Position numbers and translations under genes: made by a program. This document shows positions 62,857 through 64,000 of a stretch of DNA of 64,000 nucleotides, piece by piece; position 1 is the first letter of the stretch, and every line of letters begins with the position of its first letter. The notes below the pieces were generated by a model. That model saw only the letters and a list, made by a program, of their open reading frames with translations, was not told the DNA's origin and searched no databases. The stretch is from Gari tellinella (taxonomy: Eukaryota > Mollusca > Bivalvia > Cardiida > Psammobiidae), in contig OV277862.1 of NCBI GenBank assembly GCA_922989275.2, forward strand, positions 43,301,786-43,365,785, written 5' to 3'.

Positions 62857-63075
62857 CTCTTTGCATGCTGGGTATTTTTTACGTCTGCAACAATTGTTGT
62901 CTGCGACTGTTCTTAAAATAAAATGTTCTAAATTTCTTTTCAAAACAGCGTCAGCCAAGTGTCAAACAGTTTAAATCCTGATGAGACGCCGCGTAATGCG
63001 GCGTCTCATTAGGATTCAAACTGTTTGCACAGGTAATCACTATGGCACATGTATCCGCCGCTAGCATGCAAAGAG
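62857..63075 (+). mobile_element. TTAA-1 MITE, variant ends
   Basis: CTCTTTGCATGCTGGG left and GCTAGCATGCAAAGAG-TTAA right, a different end pair from CCCTTTCACTGCC. Inside, ACGTCTGCAACAATTG and an alpha hairpin (62959-63031) with GATGAGACG/CGTCTCATT pairs. Confidence 0.65.
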
Positions 63076-63250
63076 TTAAGCAGACGACAACTGAGCGGTG
63101 AAGAGGCTAACCTGTTGGAAAGGCATCTATTGCTGTCTCTATTTACTGCACATTGGCGTCAGAGGTCCCCTAACATGTCTTTGTAAAAGCCCTCTGGAAA
63201 CAAAGAGATCGTATAAAACCTGGAGAAAAAATAACAAGTGTGTACTTTAA

Positions 63251-63457
63251 CCCTTTCACCGGCTAAATATCGTCTGTTTTAAACTGTCGTCTGCTTTTTA
63301 TTTCTCAAATACAAATTTGAAGGATTTTGAGTTGAGAAAATTCGTAATAAGTTTGAAAACAGTTTGGACCCTGATTAGACGCCGCATTATTTGGGGTCTG
63401 ATCATGATCCGAACTGCCAGCAAATTTCGGAACCTTCTGAGTATGGCAGTCAAATGG
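63251..63457 (+). mobile_element. TTAA-1 MITE, worn right end
   Basis: TTAA 63247-63250, then CCCTTTCACCGGCTAAATAT and AAACTGTCGTCTGC. Hairpin with changes (GCATTATTTGGGGTCTGATC). Right TATGGCAGTCAAATGG. Confidence 0.65.
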
Positions 63458-63539
63458 CCAGACCTTAAACTGTTATTTTATGGCTTCATTTGAAATTGTC
63501 GTCGGCTTATAAGTAAAATTGAGATTAATCCTTTACTTA

Positions 63540-63665
63540 ACAACGGAAATAGCATAACGAATTCCTAGAACGTTCGAATCTTATCAGAACCCGATTTACC
63601 TAGCGTCCGATCTGGATCCAAATTGTTAAGAAAGGACAGGCAATTGCATTGAAGTTTGAACATTA
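63540..63665. mobile_element. Worn TTAA-1 fragment
   Basis: GTTCGAATCTTATCAGAACC, TTACCTAGCGTCCGATCTGG and ATCCAAATTGTTAAG keep the alpha order. Confidence 0.4.
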
Positions 63666-63908
63666 AACCTTTGACGGTAATGTGATGGGTCAAGTTATTA
63701 ATACCAATTTGGTGGGGTTTGATCACACTACATCTCATCAACGTCAAAGGAAAGATTGAATATTGTTTTATCTTTGGATTGTTGTGTCTAAAAGTAAGCT
63801 ATTTACAGTTCCCTTGTAGATCTAAAAGAGACTGGGTATTTGCACCTAAAGAACGGATTATTAAGCTAAAGGGCGCGCCCTGGTAGAAGTAAATACCATG
63901 GATTTTAA

Positions 63909-64000
63909 CCTCTTCGCTGCCATGACGTCATCTGCTATAAACAATTGTCGTCTGATTTTATTTCTCAAATTTAAATTTAAGGTAAAATGACTAAAGTAAT
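63909..64000 (+). mobile_element. TTAA-1 MITE, cut by the window edge
   Basis: TTAA 63905-63908, CTCTTCGCTGCCATGACGTC, then AACAATTGTCGTCTGAT and an AAATTTAAATTTAAGG arm. The hairpin would lie beyond 64000. Confidence 0.75.

Overview
This window looks like animal nuclear DNA, AT-rich and almost entirely non-coding. It holds one recognisable protein gene with a conventional intron, many short palindromic DNA transposons, tRNA-derived repeats and a LINE remnant. A Scratch-type zinc-finger gene, a tRNA-derived SINE whose body resembles those of molluscan and other invertebrate SINEs, and the density of miniature elements suggest a lophotrochozoan, most likely a bivalve mollusc. The species is a guess I cannot confirm.

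Gene content. One gene is well supported: a Scratch (SNAG plus five zinc fingers) transcriptional repressor on the + strand. Exon 1 is 35939-36158 and exon 2 is 46693-47522, separated by a 10.5 kb intron. The exons join in frame to give 349 residues. The other short open frames are mostly readings of transposon arms. Exceptions are a non-LTR retrotransposon ORF2 tail (about 12930-13520) and a possible Tc1/mariner transposase tail (4795-4968).

Repeat landscape. I sort the miniature elements by ends and target duplication. TA-1 has ends CAGTGGAGAA and a TA duplication, with about 40 copies, many close to 246 bp. TA-2 has ends CAGTGCTCCCTCC, TA-3 has CAGTAACACCTCTC, and TA-4 has CAGTCGAAACTCGAT (pogo-like). 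TTAA-1 has ends CCCTTTCACTGCC with TTAA duplications (piggyBac-like). TTAA-2 has CCCTTTCCCCCATA, TTAA-3 has CTCTTTGAACCC. TTAA-4 has GGTGGTTCG and carries a tRNA-Cys-like unit. TTAA-5 has AGCGACTCGCAACC and carries another tRNA-like unit.

The striking point is that two hairpin modules recur inside families with unrelated ends. Hairpin alpha (around GACGCCG...CGGCGTC) is in TA-1, TA-2 and TTAA-1, with a relative in TTAA-3. Hairpin beta (around AAAGCAGG...CCTGCTTT) is in TA-3 and TTAA-2, with a related form in TTAA-4. The paired arms vary together between copies.

Layout. 1-17.3 kb: TA-1, TA-2 and TTAA-1 copies, a SINE, a mariner relic nested in a TA-3 element, and the LINE tail. 17.3-25.3 kb: TTAA-4 copy 1, two repeat-poor islands, TTAA-5 inside a TTAA-2 hairpin, and a cluster of TA-1 copies. 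25.3-35.9 kb: more TA-1 and lone alpha hairpins, then the 5' flank of Scratch. 35.9-47.5 kb: the gene, whose intron holds TTAA-4 copy 2 with a 78 bp perfect palindrome inside it. 47.6-64 kb: a composite TA-1 with two TTAA-2 insertions directly behind the stop codon, then TA-1, TA-2, TTAA-1 and old fragments to the window edge.
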